Shown here in pieces: positions 1 through 10,739 of a stretch of DNA of 64,000 bases. Position 1 is the stretch's first letter. Each line of letters opens with the position of its first letter. This DNA comes from Sequoia sempervirens (Eukaryota > Streptophyta > Pinopsida > Cupressales > Cupressaceae). The notes beneath the pieces were generated by a model that did not search any database, was not told where the DNA came from, and worked only from the letters and a program-made list of their open reading frames with translations. Position numbers and translations under genes: made by a program. Location: positions 704,283,360-704,347,359 of the forward strand of contig VDFB02270651.1 of the NCBI GenBank assembly GCA_007258455.2, written 5' to 3'.

Positions 1-772
1 GGGCAAAAAAGTGGCAATATGATGGGTATGTGTAGGGTATGTGGCCGACAATTTTTTTTTTACCCAAAATTGATGAAATGAAAAGGGTTTTTTAAAGGAG
101 ATTCTCATCTTTCCACCAATATAAATTATGTTTTATTTTGAATTTAATAAATTATTATTATTCATTTTCTATTTGAATTATTACTAAATTCTTGATTGAT
201 AGGTTGATTGAAAAAATCTATAGCTTTCAAATGGTATCACATTTTTTGAATTTGAAACATGCATCACATTCTATGCTTCACATAATATAGGATTAAAAAA
301 AAATGAATTTCATGAAGTTTTGACCAAGTTAAGATGGTAGCCATACGAGTTTTATAGTTTTTAAAAGTTGTAATAAAAAAATCATAATTAATTATTTACT
401 TGGAAAAAAATGTGCATCACATCGAACATCAGTCCTCTACTTATATCTAAAATCTTATAAAAAATAATTATCATTTTATTGTGGTTAGGGTGGTCAGATA
501 GACACCCACTTCTTATTTTTTCCCTGAAATTTAAGTGTTATTGCATTGAAATTTCAAATTTTCACCAAATATAATTAAAAAAACCTAGTAGTTTAGAAAC
601 TACATTCAATTTGCTATAGATTCTATTCTTACATATTTTTGAAATAATATAGATAACTTAATCAAATTTTTACATCAAGTTGCCTAACTTTGATTTTTAT
701 GAATTTCATCACCACTTAAGGGCCTATTTTTTCCATGATGATCATGCACATACCCATAACACAAAATAAAGA
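1..772. other. No gene seen; flank of element F
   Basis: AT-rich sequence with short homopolymer runs and no reading frame that resembles a known protein on either strand. It abuts the left LTR of element F. If F had inserted cleanly into the copia integrase seen at its right edge, integrase should continue here on the minus strand. I do not see it. Confidence 0.6.
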
Positions 773-1434
773 TGCAATAGATAGGGGATGTGAGAAATAC
801 CAATATTCTCACAAGCATAAGATAAGAGATATATCAATTGCAAGGCTTAAGGAAGACAAATAGAGAGATAGTTGTGAGAGCTAAGAGAGTTGTAGAGGGC
901 ATTGTGAGAACGCAAGAGTGCTGCTATAGTGGGTTGTGAAAGAAAGAGAACAAGGCCAAAAGAAGAGGAAAAGGAAGGAACCAATTCTAGAAAGATCCAG
1001 AAGACCCTAAATGAATTGAAAATATAGCATTTAAAGAGATAAGAGGAGGGAAAAGAAGGTTCTCGAGATGTCACAAGCCATCTCGGGTCATTACCATCAA
1101 CAAAATGAGCTCACAAGTGGAAAACATGCTTAGAGATGGTCATTTGAACCTAAAAATATCACAGGACACTAGTGTGGCAAACAAACGTCCACATGGTGTG
1201 CTAATGTCTAGACACATCATGCTACAAAATGACAAGAATGGGAAGAGAAAAAGATTTGATGCAAAGCTGACATGCAAGGGTAGCTACTGAAAAGGGGTCC
1301 TAAGCATCCTGAGAGGGAAAAAAGGGCTGATTCAAGGGCTAAAATGAGCCTACACAAGTTCTAAGGGAGTGGACACTAAAGTGGATGCAAGAATGTATGT
1401 GAAATTGCAAGGGTTGCAATTTTACGACATTACA
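773..1434 (-). repeat. Element F 3' LTR (left copy)
   Basis: Matches 5703-6361 along its length. It has TG...CA ends (TGCAATAG ... GACATTACA). It is assigned as the 3' LTR because the purine tract adjoins it on the inner side when read on the minus strand. Confidence 0.85.
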
Positions 1435-1449
1435 TTTTTCGCCCACTTT
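1435..1449 (-). other. Element F polypurine tract
   Basis: Read on the minus strand this is AAAGTGGGCGAAAAA, directly before the LTR start TGTAATGTCG. Purine-rich tracts in this position prime plus-strand synthesis in LTR retrotransposons. Element G has the related tract AAAGTGGGGGCTAAA in the same position. Confidence 0.7.
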
Positions 1450-2690
1450 AGCAGGCATATGAATCTACACTAATATGCACACTAAAGGAAATATACTAAA
1501 CATAAATAACATCATGATACCAAAATGATACTATAGAGGAAGCAAAAAATTCTTTGAACCAAGGAAGCATGTCCCTAGGATGAAGACCTACAAAACAAAC
1601 ATGTTAGACAAGGACTCACACAAGACACTAATGTTAGAACATAAAGAGCCACTAGATCACAGGGTTAGAATATAAACACACACACACATAGGAACATAAC
1701 AAACTAAAGGATTTGAGTCAACAAAGTGAAAGAGACCTCTATGTAGAAGGTTGTCTCAGTACTATGCGTCATCCCCAAATTAAGGAATAATACATAGAAG
1801 AATTCTTAAACAGAAAGAAGAATGTAAGGATCGGTTGTTTCAAGAGAAGAATGTGCACCCAAAAGTCAGGGAAGCAACCAATGTCAAAGAGAGAAAGAGG
1901 TATGTCGTAGGATGAAGAAGATGCAATTCTTTGATCTAGTATACATAATTTGAGAAGAGAAGAGAAGACAATTTAAGAGGGGAATGGAAATTCCAAGAGA
2001 GATGGATCCATAGGTACTCTCTCCTAGGGAGGGTTGAACAAATGCACCATAGATCGATAGACCTATGAAAGGTGAACAAAAGGATCTGTAGGTACTCTCT
2101 CCTATAGAGTCGAACAAAGAGATCCCATAGGATGAAAAGCACTTTACAGGTCCTCGGACTTGCAATGGAGGCACCCCAGGTGCTTGATCTTGAGAAAGCC
2201 TGATGTAAGAGACTTTGTAGAGTCTAATTGGTCCTCAAAGGTGCTCAATCCTACAAGGAAATCTTGATGCAAAGGATCTCTATAGGGTCTCGGTCCTACA
2301 AAGAAAGACTAATTAGAAAATCATGTGGTTGTTGCAAGCTGTGTTACAAGACAATCACAGAAAGATAGGTCTAGTTAGATTGCCCCAAGCTAGACACCAT
2401 AGAATTAATTTGAGAGAAAAGCTTTCAAAGGGGGTCCCTTGAGAACCCTTCAAAAGAAAAGGGGTCCACTGAAGGGACACTTCATTTGAAATACATAGAG
2501 AAGAGAGTGGGTCCTTTAAGGGGGACACACATCTCTAGAATAGGTTATTACTACCCCCAACATACAGGGGAGGAGAGCCATGCAAGATACTTAGAAGGGA
2601 GGTGTAAGAACCTCAAGATAGGATAGAGGTAGACCTCAATATAAATTTTCATTTGAAGAAGAGGTAGGTGCATCAACATATGATAGTTTG
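1450..2690 (-). other. Element F 3' internal region, non-coding
   Basis: No supported gene. This is where RT, RNase H and integrase would lie in a complete relative. Two copies of a short direct repeat containing GTAGGTACTCTCTCCTA-like sequence lie at about 2005-2042 and 2083-2119. Sequence just inside the PPT (about 1450-1510) resembles the same position in element G (about 9655-9720), supporting a common lineage. Confidence 0.55.
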
Positions 2691-4931
2691 ATGGCACTAT
2701 AATCACAAAGTTGTATTTCTCCTTCAAGGCCTTACATTCACTAGTGGAATGGCCAAAAACTCAATGGTATGCATAGAAAGAATGTTTTAATTTATCATGC
2801 TTATGAAATTTCTTATGTGTAGGAGGAGGAAGAGTAATCAAGTGGGCTTTAAGAAGCCCCAACAAAATACGCTCTTGCTCAGATAAAGAATGAGGAATAG
2901 GAAGTAACCCTTTCTCTTGTAGAGAAAAACTTGACTGCTCACAAGAAGAAGACCTGAAGATAGTAGATAAAGGAGGATGAGGTTGAGAGAAAATCATGTC
3001 GACATTCAACTATGGTTTCCTCTTAGATTGTTCATTTGAGCAACCAATCCCCAAATTACGCTTATGAGGTACACATTCTATAGGGACCTGAATGCCTTGT
3101 TCATTACGCCCACAACCTTTACGCTCATAGCCATACTTAGAGACAAGTTTGTAACCAAGGATATAATGTGTTTGAAAATATTGAGAAGGAGGAGGATCTT
3201 CATAAAGAGAATTATTCCATCAATGGGGATTATACTCCTCTATGAGATTTCCATCATCCTTCTTGACAAGATTGCCAACATTATCCATTTTAATAAAGGT
3301 GTGATCATCTTCCTCAGAAGGGGGAGGATCGACATTAAGGAAATTACAACCATTGCTCACATTATCTCGCGATACAAAAGAATAATCATCTTTGATAGCG
3401 GGTGTGGATGATTTTATCAGAAGGTTTAAGTGGATCAGGTTGACTTTATGTTCTCCAATAAAGGATTTTGTAAAGTCTAAATAACCCCATCATCACCAAG
3501 ACATGCATTCTCTTAAGAAGAAGTAGACTTAAGATTTCTTGCTTTAGAAGGATCTTCTTCAAGGACACCTGTCTCAAGAGTATCCTTTGTAACAGGTACT
3601 ACCAGAGTAGACATCAACACATAAGAAAATAATGAAGGGATAAGAGTAGGAACAACTAAATCTTTACTGACAATTGCCATCTCACATAAGTGCATAGCAT
3701 CTAGGTCATCCTTGATTGTGACTACTCGATTATTACAAATGAACTTAATAGATTTATGCAAGGTAGATGAGACTACACACATAGCCTGAATCCATGGTCT
3801 ACTAAGAAGAAGGTTATATTGAATTTTTTTTGACATAATATATACAAAAGTAGGTACAGTAACAGGTCCCAACCTTAAAGGAAACACTATTGCACCTAAA
3901 GGTTATCGACCAACATTATTGAACCCATGAATGCATACAAAAGAAGTAGCAAGAGAAGATGAATCAATTTTAATGTTAGGAAATAGATCAATACTACACA
4001 CATTGAGCTCTGAATTGGCATCAATAAGAGTATGTCTAATTCCACTATTGTTGATGTTAACTATGATTATTAGAGGGTCTGATTGCTTGTATACTTTTGG
4101 AGGCAGGAATTCCTGCACATAAAATGTAATATTTAGAAAATCCACATGAATATGTTCTACCAATGCATTAACATTTTTCGGTCTATCAAAAGAAGGCAAG
4201 AGGATCTTTTGCAAAGCTTCCTAAAGCATACCTTGATAAACCAGAGTAGATTGAAGCAAATCCCATAGTGAGATCTTAGCTAGAGTAACTTGGATTTTCT
4301 CAACAAGATTTTAACCACAAACAAATTTAGTTGTAGGTTTAGGTGCTTGAGGATGATTTGTTTGAGAAGGTGATAAAGAAGTATATTGATTGACATTTTC
4401 TTTATTTCTAGTATTATAAGTATGGAATACCACTCTATAAGAGGGAGCCTTAAAAATACCAAGACAATCACTATCAAATGGAACACCATTAATGGAAAAA
4501 ATCCTTTTAGGAGAAGGACTAGATGGAGTTAGGTAAATGACCAGTCTCTAAGGCCTTTGAGGGGTAGCGGAGACATAGATTACATTCACAGATTCATCAC
4601 AACTAGTGGAATAATTATTCAAATAAATATTCTCAACATGGATTTGGGGAGGATCAAATGTGGATGGAGATTCATCATTTACTAATGCATCATCTCTAGA
4701 AGAGAGTACATTGGAATGAAGAGAAGGTTGAGTAATATTAAGAAAAGTATCAATGATTTCATCTTCTTGCAACAAAATATCCTTTGAAGCAAGAGGAATT
4801 TCATGAGAAGGATCAAAGACACCAAGTGACATAGGAAAAGCCAAGTCACCATCACATACATGAAATGGAACATTATTAACACTTTGAATAAAAGTAGATG
4901 CTGAACTGATAAAAGAGGCTATTAAATTCAT
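2690..4931 (-). pseudogene. Element F protease/G-patch polyprotein remnant
   Basis: Broken minus-strand reading frame starting near 4931. In order it has an N-terminal part of unknown function, then a segment (about 4210-4330) like the ISLWDLL region of element G. A retropepsin follows (about 4214-3513) with the motif LLLSRPWI near its C-terminal side. After that comes a G-patch-like segment (about 3110-3010; GRNEQGIQVPIE) and then a His/Cys motif YAYH..FGHSTSEC (about 2790-2730). The catalytic site of this protease family is usually D-T/S-G; here it reads IDANSELNVC, so the enzyme should be dead. Several frameshifts and stops occur. RT onward is absent. The His/Cys motif lies after the G-patch, whereas I would expect it before the protease, so the element may be rearranged. 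Confidence 0.65.
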
Positions 4932-5702
4932 TTTGGAAATAATAAGTTAAATATAATAAACAATGCTTAAACAAGTCGTTTCAAGGTTGGTGCATCACTC
5001 TGATAGCAAGAAATGGGGTTTGGGGCATTTCCCTGAATTTTTTTTGGGGGAAGGTGTTTTCATGTCGAGTTCACCAAAATGTAGAGAAGGGGGGTTCACT
5101 AATCATGAGTATATTTATTCTCAAGAGAATCCCAAGGGGAGAAATACCCTAAACTACCTCAAGGAACAAAGCAAGAGTTTCAAAATCAAGACGAGTAGAT
5201 CACAAAATTTTTATGGATAGACTAATGAGCTTTTGGCCAAAGGACATCAACACAGAATAGGATGATAGTGTGGTGTGGTAGAGTTTGGAAGGTGCACTGG
5301 CATCTCATATGGACCAAAAACTAAGAATGTCATAGAAAATAATAGAGTGACTACTTCCACTCTAACTATTAAGAAATATTGGAACGTAAGAAAGTAACAA
5401 AATATAACATAACTGAAATAAAGTGAAGTATAAATGTAAAGTAAGAGAATAAAAGATAGAAACTACTCACAACCCAAGAAATGAAGTTTCCAACAAAGAG
5501 AAATCTTCAATACCTGCATATGTAAGATCGAGAGAAAATGTTGGGGTTATATAGGGGTTTTCCTTAGTCAAACCCCCATTTTGGTGTTCCCACCTCCACA
5601 AACAACTAGATATATAGAGATAATAAGTAGAAATGAAATGAAAGCAAGAGTGATAAAAAAAATCCTTTCTCAAGGAGGAGAACCTGTATCATGAAATAGA
5701 TA
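4932..5702 (-). other. Element F leader (5' untranslated region)
   Basis: Lies between the 5' LTR and the first supported reading frame on the minus strand. The sequence next to the LTR on the minus strand is TATCTATTTCATGATACAGG, which is at best a weak match to the usual initiator-Met primer site, so I do not assign one. A plus-strand open frame at 4963-5220 has no recognisable similarity and is probably chance. Confidence 0.5.
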
Positions 5703-6361
5703 TGCAATAGATAGGGGATGTGAGAAATCCCAAGATTCTTACCAGCACAAGATAAGAGAGATATCAGTTGCAAGGCTCAAGGAAGCCAAATAGAGAGATA
5801 GTTGCAAGAGCCAAGAGAGTTGTAGAGGGCATTGTGAGAATGAAAGAGTGCTGCTATAGTGGGTTGTGAAATCAAGAGAGAAAGACCAAAAGAAGAGGAA
5901 AAGGTAGGATCCAAAGCTAGAAAGATCCAAAAGACCCAAAATGATTTGACAAGATAGCATTTAAAGAGAGAAGAGGGTACATAAGGTTCCCGAGATGTTA
6001 TAAGGCGTCCCAAGTCATTATCATTGACAAAACAAGCTAACAAGTGATAAAAATGCTTGGAAATGGTTGTTTGAACGTCAAAATATCACAGGACACTAGT
6101 GTGGTGCATGAATTTCCATGCAACATGCTAATGTCTAAACACATCATGCTACAAAATGACAAGAATGGGAAGAGCACAAGATTTGATGCACAACTGATGT
6201 GCAAGGGTAGTTCCTAAAAAGGGGTCCTAAGCATCTTGAGAGGGGAAAGAGGGATGATGCAAGGGCTAAAATGATCCTACACAAGTTCTAAGGGAGTGGA
6301 CACTAAATTAGATCCAAGAATGTATATGAAATTACAAGGGGTGGAATTTTATGACATTATA
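5703..6361 (-). repeat. Element F 5' LTR (right copy)
   Basis: Partner of 773-1434. It begins TGCAATAG and ends GACATTATA; the last dinucleotide is TA where the partner has CA. The next base (6362) begins element D integrase sequence read on the minus strand. Confidence 0.85.
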
Positions 6362-7848
6362 GTCATTTTGGAGTAATCATCTCAAAACCATAAAATACCT
6401 ATCACCCTGTAGACTTATCACCCTTGTAGGACCACAAATATTTGTATGAATCAATTCTAGTAGTCTGGTAGTAGGATTTTCCTTTGACCTAAAGCTATTT
6501 CTAGCTTGCTTTCCAAACTAACAGTCCTTGCAGACCGTATTAATAAGCTTTGTAATTCTTGGTAAATCTCTCACAACTTGTATTGCACTAATTCTCACCA
6601 TGTTGTCAAAATTCATATGACACATCCTTCGGTGCCATAGCCAACTATCATTAATCTGAGACATAAAACAATTTCCATCAACACCTTTAAGTTGATAGAT
6701 GTTTCCTTCAATCTTCTTGCCAACAAAAATCATAGTTCTAGACACTTTTCTCATCTCACATTTTTAATCCTTGAACACAAGATTATATCCCTTTTTACAC
6801 ATCTATCCAACACTCAAGAGATTATGCATCAAACCATTAACATAGTAAACACCATCAGCATTATGCTCTCCATCAAAACTGATTGAACCTATCCCACAGA
6901 TCTTAGCACCAAAATTATCTCCAAACTTAGCTAATACTCCATCATATTTCTCAAGTTTAACAAACTTTTGTCACCAGTCATGTGATTTGAGCAACCACTA
7001 TTAACAACCCAGTAGTTATTTTCCTCTTTAGCATGAAGAGCAAAGACCACAATATCTTCAACTTTCTCCAGAGCACTTTCCTTCACACAATTTTTAGGAG
7101 TAGGTTCATCTTTTAAAGCTAGGAACAAGCATTCATTATCATTAAAATATCCATAATCAGACTCATCATCAAAAATACCAGCATCTTCATTGACATAATA
7201 TTATATTTTGATCATCTTTCCTTTATTTTCTTTACCTTCTCTATGTTTATTTCTTTAAACTCTCTTTGGACATCTTTAAGCATAATGACCTATTCCACCA
7301 TAGCTAAAACATATGAATGGTAATTTACCTTGATACTTATCGAAACCCTTTTTCATTCTTCTTACAAAATTTTCTTCCACTTCATCAATATTGTCTTCAT
7401 TCAAATCTTCTACTTTTGTAGCCTTGAAAGTAGTATCAGACTTTGTTCCATTTTTCAAACCAACATTTCTCATTTCAAATGAGGTTAGAGTACCAATCAA
7501 CTGATCTTTAGTATAAGTATTATAATCTACAATTTCCTCTATAGTACATACCTTTTCATTGTATCTATCAGGGAGAGTTCTAAGTAACTTCTTCACTATC
7601 CTAGATTCATCTATTTTTGTACCAAGTCCTCTCATTCCACCTACCATATCATCTACTCTCTACATGTAGAATTTGATGTTCTCATATTTTCCCATTTGTA
7701 GGATCTCAAATTGTGCCTCCAAGTTTTTCAAGTTTGCTTGTTTAACCTTTTCATCTTCTTCATACATCTTTTCCAACTTATCCCAAACCTGTTTAGCAGT
7801 CTTTAGATTCATAACTTTAACTACTTCATATTGTGAAAGAATATTTAT
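6362..7848 (-). pseudogene. Element D copia gag (C-terminal part), protease and integrase start
   Basis: Minus-strand copia polyprotein fragment. From 7848 down it shows the UBN2-type gag with the VWDKLEKMYE segment and a damaged zinc knuckle (CFSYGGIGHYA, second Cys replaced). The protease core reads WVVNSGCSNHMTG: the usual catalytic D of D-S-G is N, consistent with a G-to-A change. A GAG-pre-integrase motif (LWHRRMCHMNFDNM, about 6650-6610) and the start of integrase (LLELIHTNICGPT) follow. A one-base frameshift precedes the DDYSKMT segment, and the sequence stops abruptly at 6362 where F begins. Normally RT and RNase H would follow, but they are not seen. Stop codons confirm it is non-functional. 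Confidence 0.85.
7844..7848. repeat. Target site duplication TTTAT of element G
   Basis: TTTAT directly precedes the left LTR of G and recurs at 34707-34711 directly after the right LTR. A matching 5-bp duplication at both ends, 26.9 kb apart, shows that everything between arrived as, or within, one insertion. Confidence 0.92.
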
Positions 7849-8187
7849 TGAAACATGGAAAAAGGGGGCTATATTGTAACCCTTTTCTTCATATTTCACT
7901 CAAGAAATGAGATCCTAAACCTTGAAGTGCCTATCAACATATGAAGGTGAGCTCACTCAAGATTTGGGGATTTTGTAGTCTCTCTTTTATACAAGGATGG
8001 GGTGGTGAGCTAAATCAAAATTTGGGGAGAAGAAATAGGACTAGTAAATTAACCCTAATCTAGGTCTATCAAATGCAATGAATAAATCCAACACAAAACA
8101 TAAAGCAATAGTAACTTTTCTAGAAAAATAGAGAATAGGGAATATTGTGCACCTAATCAAATTTTGTTGTTTCTACCACTTGATCAG

Positions 8188-8329
8188 GGACTCATTCTCC
8201 AGGTGGTGAATGGGTCCTAGTGTACCTGTCTAGAAAAATTTGAATCTTGAAATGAAGCTTGTAAATGGTGAAAATATTCTATCCCTAAAGCTTTGATAGG
8301 GACTCATTCGCCAGGTAGTGAATGGGTCC
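8188..8329. repeat. Two hairpin motifs in element G left LTR (8188-8217, 8300-8329)
   Basis: Each is an inverted repeat of the form GGACTCATTC-CC, a short loop, then GG-GAATGGGTCC. The stem is about 13 bases with one or two mismatches, including G-T pairs. The equivalents in the right LTR are at 33268-33297 and 33380-33409. Confidence 0.8.
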
Positions 8330-9142
8330 GGGTAGGCTCTTTTGAAAAAATCTGAATCTAATCTTTAACTTCCAAGCCTACACTCCTTCCCTGTAACTTA
8401 AAACTTACGCTTATGGATCTAGATCTAAATAATTTGTAAAAATTTTTTTGAAGCTTGTTGGTGGATAGGGGTTTGCCTTAGTCAAACCCCAAGTTTTATA
8501 ATTAAACTTTGATGATGAATGAAAATATGAAACATGAAGTGTGTGTACAATCCTAACCTTAAGTGTGTCTAATACTAAGATCCCTAACAATACAAAGCAA
8601 TCCTATTCAAGTGTGTTAGAATAGGATCCTAAAATGAAACATGAACAATGCAAGTGACCTACTCTAGGAGATCCCAAATCCCTTTAATAAGCCAAAAATC
8701 TGAATATACCTCTCTTTAGGCTGAAAATAGATTGATCATAGAAGATGGAATCACTTAGGAAGAAAGTCATTAGCCTTGGTCATATGTTTCGTGCATCTCC
8801 CAACACCTAAAATCCATCATGATTCTCCATAGGCATCTATCATCAATCCTTTAATAATGCTTGATCTTTGACACAAAATGAGCTTGAAGACTTATAATGC
8901 TACTCCAAAACTTCACTATTACTTGCTTCTTGAATATGAATTCTTGATCTAATAAAAATTATCTTGCTTCTTAGCTTGCTTGAAATATTCTAGTCGAAAT
9001 TATGTAAAATAACCTTATATTTATACATAACTTAAGATTTAATCCCAAAATTCAAATAACACAAGCTGACATCATATCTAGTATTCAAAATCACTAAAAT
9101 CCTGCCACAAATAAGTTCAAAAAGGGGTGTCCTAGTTAAGGA

Positions 9143-9275
9143 GGACCCATTCGCCACCTTGGATGAATGGGTCCTAGCATAGTTTACTAAGACCAAGTTT
9201 TGGGGTTGTGAAATCACATGTAAAAGGGGTCCTATGACATAGTGAGGACCCATTCACTAGGTGGTGAATGGGTCC
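9143..9275. repeat. Two hairpin motifs in element G left LTR (9143-9174, 9246-9275)
   Basis: Third and fourth copies in this LTR: GGACCCATTCGCC...GATGAATGGGTCC and GGACCCATTCACT...GGTGAATGGGTCC. Here the left arm has GGACCC rather than GGACTC, so the pairing with GGGTCC is perfect over six bases. Confidence 0.8.
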
Positions 9276-9639
9276 TAGGTCACTAGCCTAAGACTCAAAC
9301 CTTGCTAAATTAAGTGTTATGAAACATTATTAATGAGTGTTAAGATTTATCCTTTGGAAAATGCAATAAATAAGGCCTGGATTTGAATGTAAGGGGCCAA
9401 TTAAGCTCTAATTAACCTCAATTAATTAATGAAGCCCTAAATTAGTGTGAAAGTGTAAGAAGAAACTTTACAACACCCTAAATAAGGCACAATTAAATAA
9501 ATTTTATTAAAAAGGGTCCTAGACTCAATGTGAATGTGAAAAATGCATTACAACACTAAATCAAGGCAACATTAAGTTAATTGTAGTATTAATTATTCCC
9601 AAATTAAGTGTGAAAAAGGGATTTTTTTTTTACACTACA

Positions 9640-9654
9640 TTTAGCCCCCACTTT
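9640..9654 (-). other. Element G polypurine tract
   Basis: On the minus strand AAAGTGGGGGCTAAA runs straight into the LTR start TGTAGTGT. It sets the direction of the element as minus, in agreement with its pol genes. Confidence 0.8.
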
Positions 9655-10380
9655 AGCTACCATATGATACTACGTGCATATGCAAGCTAAAGGAAATAAA
9701 CTTCTATAAAATGGATACTCATTCAAATTCACTAGAGAGAATGAATCCCCCATTGTAGTTACCTACAAAACCACAATGTTAAAGGACCTGCATCTTGCAA
9801 AATAGATTCGTTAGTTGCTCAAAAATCCTCTTATCAAACTTCTATAGAGAATTGAATTCAAGGGTGAACGTATGCCCCTTGATTCCGTTTGCTTTATGGA
9901 GGTAGAATTATGCTAAATATGAAACCACATTGAATTAATTAGGTCATATCATAGGGTATTTCCAAGTACCATACCACATAGTGAAAAATGTCTTATGAGA
10001 CTGAGAGGACAATAAAGAATCCAACACAACAAACGACATTGAAAATGGAGTCCTCTAGCCCCCAATATGCTAATTTCAATGAATAAGCTTTATTTACTAG
10101 GGTTTTACTATATACTAATGATTTAACTATTCATTTGACATTTACCTTTTTGTGAATTACCTTGGTGTAGAGTAATTGAGGATGTTGAGCTGAAGAACCT
10201 ACAAGGCCCCTAGATTGCACATGATTCACAATGAGGTGGCATGAGGCACACTTTGATAGATGATAAGTGGATTCTACTCTACTTTTTCATCATTTTCATA
10301 CTTTTTTGTACTTTTTTATGTAATTAGAGTAATTTTAGGACTCTGAAGAAGATTGGTGCAAAGCATCCCTCTTTGTCGCA
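9655..10380 (-). other. Element G 3' internal region, no gene seen
   Basis: Non-coding stretch between the PPT and the 20-bp tandem array. It shows local similarity to 1450-1510 in element F but no supported reading frame. Confidence 0.5.
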
Positions 10381-10520
10381 AAGATTTCCTTTCTGGCACA
10401 AGGTGTCCCATTTTAGTGCAAGATGTCCCACTTTGGCGCAAGGTGTCCCACTTTGGCGCAAGGTGTCCCACTTTGGTACAAAGTGTCCCAATTTGGGGAA
10501 AAGTTTCCCAAAATTGTCTA
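10381..10520. repeat. 20-bp tandem repeat, seven units
   Basis: Units of exactly 20 bases, consensus AGGTGTCCCACTTTGGCGCA, start at 10381, 10401, 10421, 10441, 10461, 10481 and 10501. The central units are nearly identical and the outer ones decay. A 20-base period is not a multiple of three, so each frame shifts between units; the open frames on both strands here are by-products. Tandem arrays between pol and the 3' LTR are common in Tat/Ogre-type elements. Confidence 0.9.
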
Positions 10521-10739
10521 AAGTTTCCAAGACCCCTTGTCCAAAGATGGAATAGGTGTCCAGATTGGCCGAAAATCATCTTAGAGAAAATATAGTGTTA
10601 TTTAATTGATGAATTTAGGATTTATTTCATGTATTGTGATTTTTAGATTCCTCCTCGAGTTTGACAACACCTCAAAGGGAGACAATTTTGTTTCCTCTGA
10701 GATTCTATCACTTGGCTATTAGAGGAGGAGATTGGACTT

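Larger units (their letters stand above)
773..6361 (-). mobile_element. Element F: non-autonomous Ty3/Tat-like LTR retrotransposon
   Basis: Two direct repeats of about 660 bp bound the element, each starting TGCAATAG on the plus strand and ending GACATTACA (left) or GACATTATA (right). A purine-rich tract lies just inside the left LTR when read on the minus strand, which sets the orientation. The interior encodes a retropepsin-like and G-patch-like ORF on the minus strand, but I find no RT, RNase H or integrase, so it could not move alone. The 5 bases outside each end (AAAGA and GTCAT) do not match. The right end interrupts a copia integrase. Loss of the left flank or recombination with another copy would explain the mismatch. 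LTR copies differ at roughly one base in ten by eye. Confidence 0.8.
7849..9639 (-). repeat. Element G 3' LTR (left copy)
   Basis: Begins TGAAACATGG and ends ACACTACA, giving TG...CA ends. It is collinear with 32929-34706 apart from substitutions and small indels. It contains four copies of the GGACYCATTC hairpin described separately. Confidence 0.92.

Noticed and set aside
3064..3411. Plus-strand open frame of 115 codons
   Set aside because: Antisense to the G-patch region of element F, which matches element G on the minus strand; no similarity of its own.
10316..10595. Four overlapping open frames with repeated KWDTLRQSGT or GVPLWRKVSHFG peptides
   Set aside because: Produced by the 20-bp tandem array, which is open by chance in several frames on both strands.
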